A model generated the notes under the pieces. That model saw nothing but the letters and a program-made list of their open reading frames with translations, was not told the DNA's origin and ran no database searches. From Pinus tabuliformis (Eukaryota > Streptophyta > Pinopsida > Pinales > Pinaceae), in contig CM062808.1 of assembly GCA_031772625.1 (NCBI GenBank), positions 139,168,605 to 139,232,604 on the forward strand: a stretch of DNA of 64,000 bases, written 5' to 3'. The position numbers and the translations under genes are program-made. Positions 33,626 through 45,800 of the stretch are shown here, piece by piece; the stretch's first letter is position 1; each line of letters begins with the position of its first letter.

Positions 33626-35547
33626 GATCTTGATCTTCCTCCAATTAACGCGATGTCATTTGGATCAATCTTGTTAATCACATTAGTCAGAGGTCTTCCC
33701 ATATCATGGGAAGCTTGAGAAATTACAGCGGCAGGCAAAGGTGCAACTGGCACAGCATGTAATTCTTTCAAAAGTATCTTTTGCTGGTGTTTTAACTTGC
33801 TCAATTCGTAAAGAGTGATGTTGGCCCTAGTCTTTTTCATGTCTTCTATAATATTGTACTCCATTTCATCCGAAATGATCAGCGTTTTAGATGGAGTAGA
33901 TGAATCTGTTTGGACTGGGCTGGTTTGAGTCGCTTTAGGTGTCGTCTTCTTGGCTGCGACTTTATCCTTCGTCGCCGAGCTTGCGCTCTTTGGCTTAGGG
34001 GTAGTTTGAGGAGGATCAAGCTGATTTCTACTTCGTGTACTAACCAGGAATGCTTCTTGATCTTCTTATTGTGGGATGAAATCCCACATTCCTTATAACT
34101 CTACAACTTCTTCTTCATCGGCTTGCTCTTCAATAGCGATTTCCTCTTCTTCTTCTTCGAATTCAGCGCTCATAATAGCATTGGGGGGCCTTGAATCAGT
34201 CGAAGGATTTCTTTTAAAAGGTACATACAGCTTTTTTGAAGAAGTTTCTGCCACTTTTTTCTTAATGTCAACCATCTCGTTAGACATGGTCTTCAAAACT
34301 TTTTGCAATCCTTCTAAATCAAAAGGATATTTCGATTGTTTTTTCTTGGGATCTTCTTTGAACGTTACCTTCTTGGATTTCCGTTCTTCCAAAGCGGTTT
34401 TCTTTTCAAGGGCTATAATACACTTCTCTACAGCTATTGCTTCTTTCATATTTTCAGCTAAAGTTGTCTTGTTAGCCTTGTCCACGAAGATTGCAATGTT
34501 TGATGGTAAAGCAGTGATATACCATTCACTTCTCACTTCTTCGCTGGGCTTGGAAGCAGTAGGAATTTTGTTTAACAGTTTATTGAAACGTGAATTGAAA
34601 TCTTTGATAAGTTCTTTTGACTGGGCCCTAAGGTTTGACAGGTCACTGATTAACGTCGCTGTAGACCTATCATCACCAAATTTAATGAGGAATTGCTCTT
34701 GGAAGATATCCCAACTAGTGATAGATCCAGATGGTAATGAGAAATACCATGATCCGGCTGTTCCCTGAAGAGTATAATGAAAAAGTCGAACGACAACATC
34801 TTCATTAGTAACTCCATTAAGATTTATGGATAGCATAAAGTTATTAATATGCTCTTCCGCTAGCATGCCTTCTTCAAGATTAAACTTAGGCAGCCATTTT
34901 TCAGGATGGGGTGGTAGCTGACTCAAGGGCGCAGGCATTAAGACTGCCCCAGGGTTATTCCATAGAGATTGGGCCATCGTTGATCTACTAACGGAAGGAA
35001 ATGCAGAAGATGATCCCTAAGGTTGAGGAAATGAGGGTATTATGACTCCGGATGATTGAGAAGGGGATGTAAAAGTACCAGTAGGCTGGTGGATAATGAT
35101 CTGAAGTGGTGGAGTGGATGGTTGACTTCGCGGTGAAGAAGTTGAGATGGATGATGATGGTGAAAGAGTCTCACTATCAGACCCTTTAGGTGATTTCCTT
35201 GCCCTTTTCCTTGTGGGTAGGGGTAATTCAGTTGGTTGAACACCAAAATTTTCGCTTTTTAATCTGGTTAAGGGATGAGCAGGGTTATATTGCGAAGTCA
35301 CGCTGCCTTGAGATTTATCAGATCTTTGAGGAGATATAGAAAATCACTGAAGTTTGTGAATCAGAGATTCAACTTCAGGAGGTTCAAAAATAGATTGTTC
35401 TGAAATGTCAGGGTTTGTAGCAGCGGCTGTTGATCCTACGACTTCTAACTGTGGATTTAAAGATTCTAAAGGCAGTGGAGAAGTCGGGGGAGATGGTGAG
35501 GGCGATTTACTCTCAGAATGGTATTTTGATTTAGACTTACTTTCCAT
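33626..35547 (-). pseudogene. Element B gag
   Basis: One frame from a start at 35547, with stops near 35344, 35017, 34093 and 34050. The N-terminal 170 codons are Ser/Pro-rich and disordered (KSKSKYHSESKSPSPSPP). The retrotransposon gag core is intact at 34977-34450 (KWLPKFNLEEG, VVRLFHYTLQGTAGSWYFSL). It is followed by a coiled Lys/Glu segment, an acidic EFEEEEEEIAIEEQADEEEE-type stretch, and a Lys/Thr/Pro-rich linker to protease. No CCHC zinc knuckle is seen. Confidence 0.8.
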
Positions 35548-35560
35548 TCATAGTTACAGG

Positions 35561-35577
35561 CCCTCCTTCTAGCGCCA
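35561..35577 (-). other. PBS of element B
   Basis: The minus strand reads TGGCGCTAGAAGGAGGG, four bases inside the 5' LTR. From memory this complements the 3' end of a plant tRNA-Asn (ends CTAGCGCCA); a tRNA alignment would settle it. Confidence 0.65.
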
Positions 35578-36507
35578 AATATGTTGAAGCCCCGAAAATC
35601 AGGTCTACAACAAGGGGGATACCCACCCGGTCCAGACCTTGGTTGGCATCTCCTTTTCCATTTGGTATGGTGGGTCCGACTGGGGATATGGGACCAGTTT
35701 CCCAATTTATGTGTGTGTGTGAGATTGATTGATATTCCTGGTTTTAAAAGTTCCTAATTAAGATGCTCTAATTCTAATTCTAATCTAATGACATGCAATT
35801 GTATTCTAAAAAGCAAGAACATCTAAATCTACACTAACCGGGGTATAATGTCTCTGTTATGCGATCTAAAATGATTTCAAATAACAATCGGTAATAAAGA
35901 TCATTCAACTGTTATGAGAAAAGAATTCAATATAGATGAACCACTTCATATAAAAAGTTAGATGAAACAGTTGTGAAAAACATATCGCAAAATAAGCTAT
36001 TCATACATTAAGCATAAATAAATAGCTATCACCGTACAAAAGTGCCAAATGATAACTCAGGCATTCAAGCATTAATATATAAATAACTGAACTTGAATAT
36101 CGCTTTAACACAGAAGATAGAAACAGTTAAGAGATAGAAGTACCATTTATAACGAGTTCTACTCATGAGCTTCAAGCGATAACAATTTATCTCTTCTTAA
36201 TCCAACATCCACTAAGAGTACAGAAGTGCAACATTAGTAGCAGATATTAAATGCAAAAATCAATAAATCCTGTTCCATTCATTCATCAAAACCTCCTCGG
36301 AGGGTGAAAAAGTGCATGTTCTGAGGACAAGTTTTTGATAAATTTATGGACCCTTCTCTAAATGCATGAGAAGGGTTTAAATACTACTAACTACATCTAA
36401 AAATAACTTATTACAAAAATTTAGGATACGGTTTAAATGACCGTCCTTTCTCTAGGCAAAAATAAAGCAAAACTATTTCTAAAATTAAATCTAAAACTAA
36501 CATCTAA

Positions 36508-37596
36508 CTATTTCTGTATTTGCTCCTTAACATCGCAAGCATTCAACATTTGTTTGAGCAGAGTTGGTTGGCTGAGTTTAGCCTTTAATTGCCCTGTGAA
36601 AATGGAATCTGCTAGAGCTGGTGCCATCTTTTCGACAGAATTGATGATGCTTTTGAGAGTCATACATTGGCTATATGGTTTCACTAAGTAAGCCCAGTAA
36701 GAATCCCAATTCAACTTAGTTAATCTTCTACTCGATTATGCCTTTTCTTCAGCCTTTTGTCTCTAGTCTGCTTGTAGCTGTTGTACTTTTGGCAGACTTA
36801 TTTTGAAAATATTTACAACAATTACCATTGTTTTTTGGGATTTAGATTTCAATTTGTTTACTTTTACTATTTTTTCTTACAAATTTTTGAGCTTCCAGGA
36901 GACTGAACAATTAGAGACTTTCCTCTTCAAGAAGTTTTGCTTGGCGATGCGCGATTAGCGCTAATCACGCATCAAAAACTACCTCCGTTTCTCGATCCGG
37001 GCTTCCTTGGTGCGTTTTTTGCCTCTTGCGTGCTTTCTTTTAGCGGATGTAAAGCTGAAATTTTGTGAAGATAATGATCCCGTGAGCTCTTGACCCTAAG
37101 TCTTAAACTGTCTGTTTTTAATGTTAGCGCTGTCCAATACCCGTTTAATCATGTCCATGTAGGGGAGAATTTTGGGTCTTGCTACTATCCGGTGCAGGAA
37201 TGAACAAGCTAAATCTGCAACTGATGCTTTAGAAGACCTCGATGAGCCTGCAGTAGCCGTAAAATCCATTACCTTAGGATTCTCTTCCTCAAGTAGATTA
37301 TACATGCCTTCCCAAGTGGAAATACCCGCGTTTCTGTTGCATGCGGTGTCTGTGTACAAGGGCGCCATTTATTTATCTTCAGACATTGGAGCCTTGCCTT
37401 TCTTCCCAATAATTTCCTGTATGTTGCTTTGTATAGCTTTTTGTTCTTCGTTCCTGCAATTTACAAGTGAGGTGAGAGTAATGATAAGGAATGGTGATGA
37501 GAAAGCTTTAAATGCCGAAGACATGCCAAAGTATACCACCTTACATGAACTGGCTCTTCGATAAACACAAAACCATATTTCATTAACAACTCGCAA
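36508..37596 (-). pseudogene. LTR ORF copy in 5' LTR of B, more broken
   Basis: Counterpart of 26746-27834. Open blocks 37596-37369, 37368-37096 and 36714-36508 remain in one frame. Two of its stops correspond to sense codons in the other LTR (Glu at 37369, Gln at 37096). Function unknown. Confidence 0.45.
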
Positions 37597-37669
37597 CTAC
37601 TTCATTAATTAGCATTAAATCGCATAACTAGTCTCGTTTTATGGAAAAAAAAAATCTTGAACAATGAGC

Positions 37670-37985
37670 CCGAAAATATGCGATAGAGCGATTTTGCAAT
37701 TTGCTTTGCAATATCACAGATCACTGTATCACAAGATCATTATGTTATTCTATCGTAAGATCGCTTTGTCGCTCTATCGCAATATCGCAATATCGCATAA
37801 TCGTAGTATGTGCCCATTTTGTGTTAATGTGTTTCCTGCGAGGTGCGATTTTGCGATATGCGCTATCGCATATTGGCGTTTTCTGCGGTTTCTCCAGCGT
37901 AAGTGCGTTTGAAGGCATGCGATGCGATATTTGTTTATCCTTATGCAATTTTGCATCACAATCTCGCGATCTTAGAGTTTAGCTT
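37670..37985. repeat. ATCGCA array, 5' LTR copy
   Basis: Same motif family as 27909-28230, with a deletion in the middle and an extra AATATCGC unit near 37785. Confidence 0.65.
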
Positions 37986-38236
37986 GTAAGGAGGCATCCT
38001 ATTATCTTTTTCTGCGATGTGATATTCTTTAAGGAGTGATTTTATCTTTCCTCATCACGAAACTTAAGCTTTTTTAGATTTTGCAAGGGTATTTTCTTAT
38101 GTTTATGATGGTAAGTTTTATTAAAAAGGAAATACAATCACTAATTCATTTTTTTAAATTTTTGACTAAGGGTGCCCACTTATTTAGTATTAGTAATAAC
38201 ACTAAATAAGAAGGGGGGTTGTTGGTGGCCACAACA

Positions 38237-38241
38237 GTCCC
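38237..38241. repeat. Target site duplication of element B, right copy (GTCCC)
   Basis: GTCCC immediately after the LTR end CCACAACA. It pairs with 25814-25818. Confidence 0.9.
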
Positions 38242-39977
38242 AAACATTAAAATTTGTTAGGGCCATGTTGTGTAGGTAAAACTCAGACATTTTAGCTCTA
38301 TCCTCCAAGGTGCTTTGATCACAGAGATCAATGAATTTTTTATACTTTTGGAAGCGAATAGTGACTCTCTATGCTAAAGTCTTAATTTGGAACTGTAGCC
38401 ACTACTCCTTAAGATACAAGGCATAAGACTTTGCTGCCATCCTGAACTTGATTGCCTCTAAGGATAAACTGGCCATAGTTTCCAACTGGATTTCCCTTTC
38501 TTGTAGTTGTTCCCTTAGCCACGCATTCTTTACTTCCAACTGAGCTTTCATCATTGCTTCTCTGTCCCTTACGCTGCTCATTTCTCTGCCCATCTCCTTT
38601 ACTTTCTCCTCGATGTGGCCCACATCCTCCAATCCTTTAGACTTGGCAATTTGCATCCACCTGTGTCTTCTTCCCTTTCTTCCTCAAGCTCAAAGAATAT
38701 GGGGATGGAAAATTTTTGTGGGATGACCCTACCCCCTTGAATGAACTTGTAGTAAGAGTCGAGGTTGGGTTGAGGACTAGGTTCTCTCAGTTCTTGGTCT
38801 TCCTTCTTTGTTTCTTGCTGAGTGATACCTTCTTGGTCCATTATTTGAGTTTCCTGTAGGTTTAGTAGAGTTTCTCATAGGATGGCCTATGCTTCCTGTA
38901 GGTCCTTTTGTGTATCCTGTAGGAGGCCCTTTCCCTTTGATGAGGCAGACCTAGTGATGGGCCTCCTAACATAAGTGATGGGAGATTTGGGAGAGCCTTG
39001 TCCTGATGATCCTTCTCCCCAATTTTTGTCAAGAGGAGCTACCTTTTCTTTCTGCTTTGGTGAGTCTTCAGTGACAATAGGAATTTGGTGGGTGTTTGAG
39101 GTCTTCCTTGCCTGATTCTTGTGTTTTTTATTGTCCTAAAGTACAATGGGGTTTGTCTCTGTCTCTTCCCTTTTTGCTTGATAGGTGTACTTAGGGCAGT
39201 AAGAGCAGCTGCTACCTCTTTCTCAGTGGGTTCTAGAGATACCCTTGGTGATTCTTCCCCTTCTTTACCTTGAACTATAGACCTTTGTTCTTCCTTGCCT
39301 TTTCTTTCGTCTTTTCCATTATCCTTCTCATCCTTGTCTTTCTCTTACTCTTATTCCTCCAGTTCCTCACTCAGTTCCTATGTTTCTTCTTTTTCTTTTT
39401 CTTCTATCTCTTCTTCATTTTCCTCCTCCTTTTCTTTCTCCTTTTCCTCCTTTGTTTCTTCTTCATCCCTCTCACTAGTATTGGGGCTTTTGTCATATTC
39501 AAGAGCTTTTATTTCTCCCCTTTCCTGCATGTCCCTGAAAATTTTCCATGTAATAGGGCGTCTTAGGTTTTGGAGAGCATCTTCTAGGATAAGCTTGATT
39601 AACCCATGATGGGCTCGCTATTGATTTTTCCCTTCCTACACTTTGATGCTCATATCTATCATTGATTGAATAAGAAATTAGGGTATACTTAGTCTGTTTT
39701 GAGGAGGTGTGTCTGCTCCAAATCTCAGTTCTTGGATAAGCCTGAAATGGTATCTATACACGACATTGTATCTCCCTTCACATGATATATATTTAATGAG
39801 GTGGTAGCTAATTTCATTCCAAGGGTTTGGAAGGCTTTCTCTTCTAACCCCATTTTGGTCCTCCATTGCCTCCTCCCCTTCTGTTATGCTCCTATACCAA
39901 TAGGTGTCATATTTCATGATTGACTTGATGAGCTCTATAATATGTTCATACATTTTCTTGTTACAAAGGTTTTCCAT
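38242..39977 (-). pseudogene. Middle part of element D accessory gene, broken
   Basis: Aligns with element A 170-1720. Order on the minus strand: SLPNPWNEISYHLIKYIS and CEGRYNVVYRYHF (39860-39740), a long acidic tract (39350-39500), a basic patch with KGKRQRQTPLYF and TRIRQGRP (39100-39190), LQE-type short repeats written by CCTACAGGAA words (38860-38935), PSPQPNLDSYYKFI and GGRVIPQKFSIPIFFELEEE (38790-38690), and a coiled coil (38660-38400). Several frameshifts. The upstream end differs from A, so the true N-terminus is missing. Confidence 0.7.
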
Positions 39978-41099
39978 ATTTTCAAAAAATCAAAAAATTT
40001 AAAAAATGTAAAGAGAGTATACCTTAAAAGAAAAATCAAAGGCTAAAAAGAATCAAATGGTCAAAAAATGAGAAGAAATGAAACCCAAACAAAAATAGAC
40101 CAGGAAAGTGTGCAAGTCTTAATGCACCACTTTTTAATTTTCTATAATAAACAATTGTGCGCAGATTGTTAAACTTATGCCACAATTGATGAATAGTCAA
40201 ACTGTTTAAACTTGGCTCATTCATTTTTCAATTTCATGCTATAGAATAGAGAATAAATATCTGACCAAACAGTGTAATCTTGGCAGATAAGTAGATAGGT
40301 AGAGTAAATAAAAAGGAGCTCAATAGTGTAATCTAAGCCCTTCAATGTAATACGTGCAGACTTAGGTAGGCTTGCCATGTAAATGAAAAATGATATTGAT
40401 AAAGGTTTTCCAGTCTAAATGCACCTTAATAAAGAAGGAAAAAATGCTAGGTTAAAGTAAGTAGGGTAGGTAGATGGTGTTGTAGAATGATACTTGTGAT
40501 GGATCATGTCTGTAAATGTGTTAACTTTTACTTTTATCACAAGTGCAAGGCATACATTATACTTAATGCAGTTCAAGCAAGACAAGGTCAAATAACTAAC
40601 TTCCATTCACATTTTTTCTCTAAAGATTTCACTAATTCCCCCAGGGTATTAAGGTCTTTGAAAATTAAAGGGGTTTAGAGCATTTCTCTGACTTCTGAAG
40701 GGACCGGACCCTCGGCTCAATAATTTAAAAAGCCTAAGTACTTAGAATGATTCATAAACCATACATTTCATTTCATAAAGTGAAAAATGCACAATATCAC
40801 CTAAAAAACCCCTTTCTCCACTTTAAGTCTAAGTGTAAATGTATATCTAAAATACTTAAACTTAGCTCTTTATTTCATTATTCATATTAACTCCTAACTT
40901 ATATTATATAAATCCCGAATAAACATTCCCCCTTCTCGTAATATGTAGATATACATAAAAATACCCAAAATCTTATATATCCCACCCCGGTTAATTATAA
41001 CCATAAATACAGTTAAAAGGATTAATGAATTTATTTGAAATTCATTAACAGCCTAACCTCCCCACCATTCACAAATTACCCTGATACGGTTTATTAACT
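39978..41099. other. AT-rich region between D and E, no gene seen
   Basis: No coding potential above background, no clear LTR ends and no PBS. The D/E boundary lies somewhere near 40000. The run of A-rich sequence at 39985-40030 may mark it. Nothing else can be supported. Confidence 0.5.
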
Positions 41100-41470
41100 T
41101 GTTAAATGTATTGGGCCCACCACAGGTAAACTCCCGCCATACCTCACTTCCCGTCCACCGCACAATCACTCCCCCATCATCCAACGATCATCGCTGATAT
41201 CGTTCCCCCCTTGGTGGCCGCGCTTTAACACGTGTTCGCCAGGCGGTTTTCCACCCATACTCCCGCCACGCGTTGCGGAGTCTCTATGATTGCTCGCCCT
41301 TGGCCGAATACTGCTCAACTCCAAAAGCGGTGCGATCACATACCACTTACCACCCTCCACAAAATGACAAAACGTCATGTCACCACTTACGTCAGTCTCC
41401 CGATAATCCAAAATACCCTGCTAACCTTGATTTTCTTAAATAAGCGAACAAAAAGTCATTTTCATTGTTA
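41100..41470 (+). promoter_or_regulatory. Candidate internal promoter of element E accessory gene
   Basis: A GC-rich island (about 41100-41420) in AT-rich surroundings with several ACGT cores (AACGTCATGTCACC, TTACGTCAG, CACGTGTTCG) typical of plant bZIP sites, followed by TATA-like TTAAATAAG at 41436-41444. It lies 330-700 bp upstream of the accessory ATG. A similar ACGTCAT-TCACCAC stretch precedes the accessory ORF of C (54238-54256). Inference from sequence only. Confidence 0.4.
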
Positions 41471-41616
41471 TACACTGCGACCCGTGCTCCCATGCAAAAT
41501 AACGTCCAAGTCAACTGTTCGAGCTTTCAGACCACCACCCGGTTAAGAAACTTGCAGCGACGCAGCCCAGAACCTGTAATCCTTCCGTCTTGGCCCTGTT
41601 CACCTCCTTGATACAG

Positions 41617-41757
41617 GTATTTATTCAATCTACACTTAAAACCTGTAATTTTGGTTTTCTACTGAAAATTCTACAAGAAAGGGCCAAATTCAGTTCTAGT
41701 CTAGTTTGTGTTTGCCATATAAAGTTCCCAACCTACTATCTTGTCTATTTTCCACAG
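41617..41757 (+). other. Possible 5'-UTR intron of element E accessory gene
   Basis: ATACAG before GTATTTATTC is a fair donor; TATTTTCCACAG before AATACC is a strong acceptor, with CCTACTATC as a possible branch region. It would remove 141 bases and leave a short leader before the ATG at 41798. Confidence 0.35.
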
Positions 41758-41797
41758 AATACCCCCAATTCCATTTTTGAATCCACAAGAACCAAAG

Positions 41798-44700
41798 ATG
41801 GAAACCCCTATAGCCGTGAATGTCGTGCCCATGAACACTCCTCACAAAGACTTAGATTATCTTCCTCTGGCCGATAAAGATTTTCAGATAAAAGAATTAT
41901 TTGGTGATAAATACCATCTTCAGGTATTTTGCTGAGCTAGAGAGTTATCTGAATAAGTCTGACATTTTTGGACTATGGGAATCTAACCTTCCCATGTATT
42001 TCCTCCCCTCAGTCCATGTTTTCCGAGACATAATTCATCAATGCTGTGCTAATTATGATCCTAACCATAGAGTTGTTATGTCCCCAAGCCAAACAGTCAT
42101 TTTTCCCATAACTGCTCAATCCATCAATGAAATGTTGCAATTCCACTCCAGTCAGCCCCTCACTCCTATTTCCATGGGATATTTACTTGAAAAAGCATCT
42201 CAGTTGTCCCAATCAGAAGTAAGCCGTATCGGTCAAACCTTCATGTTACCAAAGCACCAGCCCAAAGGTCCACCTCCTTATCTGCAAACTTTCTTCACTG
42301 AAACTGGAAGACTCATTGTTGATATGATATCCCTGATTATGGGATTTAACTCTAGTGAATATGTTGATGATATCACCCTAGTCTTATTATCAATCTTTAC
42401 TCCAGGACAACCCCCTGCTGTCAGATATGACTATGCCACCTATATTGCCAACAAAATCCATGATCAATTCTTGAATTTGGAAAGGGAAGGAGTTTTCAAA
42501 TACACCTCTTTCATATACCATCTTATGTTATATCATCAGTCAGATAACTTTCCTTTCCCTATCAAGAAACTTGACACCAAAGGAAATCCAAGGTCTGTTA
42601 TCTTTTGGAGTTCAATCTTTCATGATACCAGTGAGTCCCCTTACACTTATAGTGAGTTCATTGACTTATTTGTACATCCAGAAACCACTCTGTTGATAGG
42701 ATTTTCTCCTCCTAGGATTAATGGTGACATGAAGAAAATTTTCCAGCTCTCTAAGCAGTACAGGATAGGTGACTGATACCTATATAAAAATCACATAGAA
42801 ATCAGAATGTATGGGTGTGAACTTTGCCCTTTTAAGTTACCCAAGTATGTTCCCATGAGATTATTTGCATTGGAGTATTTCAGGCAGATCATAAATGCAG
42901 ATTTAGTCCATTTTTGTGGTGCCAAGAAGAAAGCTCAGCTAAGAATTAAGAACCAGCTAGGCCCTTTTATCATCAACACTAGGGATGCATGGAAAGAAGC
43001 TGAAATTTTTTTAGAAGATCACCTTAGATTACGAAAGAGTTTTAGGTGGGTGCCATATGACCCCAACAATTTTATATGTGACAGAAGGACAAAGAACAGG
43101 TTATCCCCATATATTCACCATAGGATCCCAGAAATTGAGCAGTTTGCAAACTTGGATGAATGGATAGAGGGGACCCTAATAGAAGATGTTAGTGAGCAGA
43201 TCAATATAGAAAATGCTATGAGAGATCTTGAGAAAACCCTTGACCTGGATTCTTTTGGGCAGGTACCATTCAAGCTGCCTCAGAAATCAGCAATTAGTGC
43301 ATCCATTGCTGGAACCTCTCAGTAGCCTCCACAAGAAGTAAATATACTAGCCATAGGAACATCCAAAGGCAAGGAAGTAGATACCATAGAACAGCCTACA
43401 ATGTCAGATCAGCCTGGAATTTCCAAAGAACAGGGTTAAGTGCCAACTCCTCCAGCTCAAACCAATGTTGTAGGAAATCTAGTTTTGCAAACTCCTCTAA
43501 ATGAGGAAAGAAATAAAAAGAGGGATAGGGAAACCACTACCCCTACCAGTGGACCTACAGGACAACCTGGGACAAAAAGACAAAGACTGAACCCTCTGTC
43601 AGAAGAGGAAATAGTTGAAGAGACTACAGACAGCCAAAGAGAAGAAAGAGCAGTTAGCCAGCAAACTTTTACATTGGGAGGAACATCCACTAGCTCACAG
43701 AGGCAAGAGCTAGAAAGACAACATAGTGCAGAAGTATCATCCCTCAGGCCACAAAGTAAAGAGGCCTTAGATATCAAGAAGACATTCACAGAAATAAAGG
43801 CCAGAAATGATCCAGTGAGACTTCAAATTTACAATCAGTATTTGAAAATGGCCCCCACAAACCAACAGAGGTTGATGTCAGCCTATGACATTCAAGAGGG
43901 CAAGATGATAATGAGCTACTTCAAGCCAAAGGTACAACAACCTCAAACAGCATCAGGTTATATCAGGAAAAATCTGGAAGTCTTGGCAAAGGATATTAAT
44001 CCTTTGGATCAGATTGAATTACACAAGCAAACTGGAGAAATGGTCTATTTAACCTTAACTAGTAAAGCATTGATGGCTCACAGGCTACAAAATTCTTTGG
44101 ATAATACAACTGCCCAACTAAACTTAGAAAAAGCGTCCTCTCAGGCTAAGGATAACAGAATAAAATCATTAGAAGAAATCATCATTGGATTGGGACATGA
44201 TCCCAAAGATGTGAAAGGTGTAGAAGCACTAATCAAGAAGAAAGAAGAAGACATTGTTGCTTTAAGGAAACAGCTAAAGCTACCTCCTTCAAGGCATCCA
44301 CAAACTGCTGAGGTTATAAAACAGAAATCTGAAGAAGAGATGATGGACCTACTCTTGAAACTCAATGAAAGATTGAATGACATAGAGCAGGCATTAGAAA
44401 AAGCACTGAAGGACAGGCAGGGAGAGTCGACCTCTCAGCCTCCTGATGTAATTCCCATAGTCTCAACAACAGTCCTTTCTACACTTGGAACAACATTAGC
44501 TCCAAACATCCCAGCAGCCACAACAAAGGTGGTCATAGGTACAGCAACAGCAGGAACGACACAGGGCAACAGTGCTAATTTGAGCACAGAAGAGCTGATA
44601 AAGGCAATGAAAGACATGAGCCTACAAGTTTCAGAATTAAAATAGGTAAAAGAACAGTTGGCTAAGGTAGAAAGAAATTATGATCTTTCAAAAGTAAGTG

Positions 44701-45401
44701 TTGCGGAAAAAACAAGGGAAATTAAAGCATTAGAAAATAAAGTGAAAAAATTAGAAAAGGATCTCACTTTTGATAAGCCTCTGTCAGAGATCAAGAAAAA
44801 TCTTTGGGCCAACATCTCTCAATCCATAAATGATGTTTGGCCATCCATCCAAGTAATCTTTGAGCAGATTGACTTAGTGAAAGCAGCACAGGGAGAAATT
44901 CAAAAGACTAGAGCACAGTTAGGAGAAATGCCTGAACAAGCCAACTGGCTCATACATTTTTTGAATAACAGAAATAAGGAACACCTAGAAGAACTTGGCA
45001 TCTCAGACAGGATAGACACTATTTTGGAAATCAAAAGGGTGCTAACCAAGAAAACTTTGATGCAAAATCTAGAAAGAAGATGTCAGGATATGCAGGTAGA
45101 GATTAATTCTTTCATGGAGAGGTTTACTATTTTGCAGAATAAAGGGATACCAAGTACTCTAGTGATTAATGGTCAATTAATGAAGCACATAGATTATGTA
45201 GATAAATTGAATAAGTATGTTGGAAATCAAGCTAGTTCATCAACAAGTGCATCAGGAATAAAAGCACTCCCCACAGGCCGAGTTCTCTATGACAACTTAG
45301 AGAACTTATTCTATGTTGAGCATGAGATAAAGCACTTGTTCCCAATCCAGCCTACCTTTTTTACATATACAGAAACTGATGAGACCCTGAGGAAACTCTA
45401 G
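41798..45401 (+). pseudogene. Accessory protein gene of element E, about 1,190 codons, stops only
   Basis: Starts at METPIAVNVVP (41798, AAAGATGG context). One frameshift near 41925, then a single frame to 45401 with stops at 42774 (TGA), 43323 (TAG), 43437 (TAA) and 44643 (TAG). The N-terminal 430 residues are globular (LWESNLPMYFLPSVHVF, TVIFPITAQSINEML, VRYDYATYIANKIHDQF) and resemble, distantly, the accessory N-terminal domain of A, C and D. Then a Thr/Pro-rich hydrophilic linker with TKRQRLNPLSEEE, coiled coils (43960-44420 and 44650-45100), and a Ser-rich C-terminus. No catalytic motif, signal peptide or membrane span. The preserved frame shows it was under selection as one protein. Function unknown. 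Confidence 0.7.
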
Positions 45402-45792
45402 AAACACAGATTTCCAGAGCCAAAATGTTGGGAAGACATGTTGGAAAATTTGTAAATTTATCCTTGGTAAAATGTAAATTTTGGGCTATTTATTGTAGTA
45501 AGATGAATAAAGGTGAGCAAAGATGAACAGAGATCAAACAGGTCGAAGTGTATCAGAACAGGTAAAGAGTATCAGTCAAAACAAGACAGCCAACATAGAG
45601 TTACTAAAAAGACAGCAGCAAGCCAAATCATAGGGCCTATCTCTAGCACACCCAGCAAGAATAGGAACAGCACAACAATAGTTTAGTTTTCTCCTATCCT
45701 CGAGACTAGTTGTCTCTATTTTCATGTAACTTATTCTTAGTCACCCTAGAATATATCTCTCTATTATGAGATATTTTGTTGTAAATTTTTTG

Positions 45793-45800
45793 TATAAATA
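45793..45800 (+). promoter_or_regulatory. TATA box of LTR E
   Basis: TATAAATACTCCCTC, 70 bases before an AATAAA signal, as in compact plant LTR U3-R regions. Confidence 0.5.

Larger units (their letters stand above)
25819..38236 (-). mobile_element. Element B: complete Tat-like Ty3 element, 12.4 kb
   Basis: Bounded by two LTRs (25819-28490 and 35582-38236) and a GTCCC duplication. Minus-strand order: 5' LTR, PBS, gag, protease, archaeal-type RNase H, RT, degenerate Ty3 RNase H, integrase, 1.06 kb non-coding, 3' LTR. Two RNase H domains are the hallmark of the Tat/Ogre branch, but here the second one precedes RT. Gag is in one frame and protease-to-integrase in another, each with stops only. 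The LTRs are about 96% identical by eye, so B is older than C. It has no accessory gene after integrase. Instead each LTR holds a long ORF. Confidence 0.9.
35582..38236 (-). repeat. 5' LTR of element B
   Basis: 2,655 bp, same ends as the 3' LTR. Carries the homologous LTR ORF (37596-36508) with extra stops, for example after MSEDK at 37369 and after NRQFKT at 37096, and the ATCGCA array (37670-37985). The acceptor-like site of the putative LTR intron is stronger here (TTGCAG). Confidence 0.9.
23083..39980 (-). mobile_element. Element D: A-like Athila retrotransposon, 3' half, split by B
   Basis: 3' LTR (23083-25170), PPT, C-terminal part of the accessory gene (25171-25813), element B (25819-38236), then the middle of the accessory gene (38242-39977). 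Removing B and one copy of GTCCC gives a junction that matches element A at 150-180 base for base apart from point changes (TTAGGTCCCAAACATT against TTAGGATCCCAAACATT). The 5' half with pol is not adjacent. It may lie beyond E, with fragment H as a possible piece. Confidence 0.75.

Noticed and set aside
40415-40680. Short ORFs on both strands near 40.5 kb
   Set aside because: 60-codon frames in AT-rich DNA with no motif or homologue in the window.
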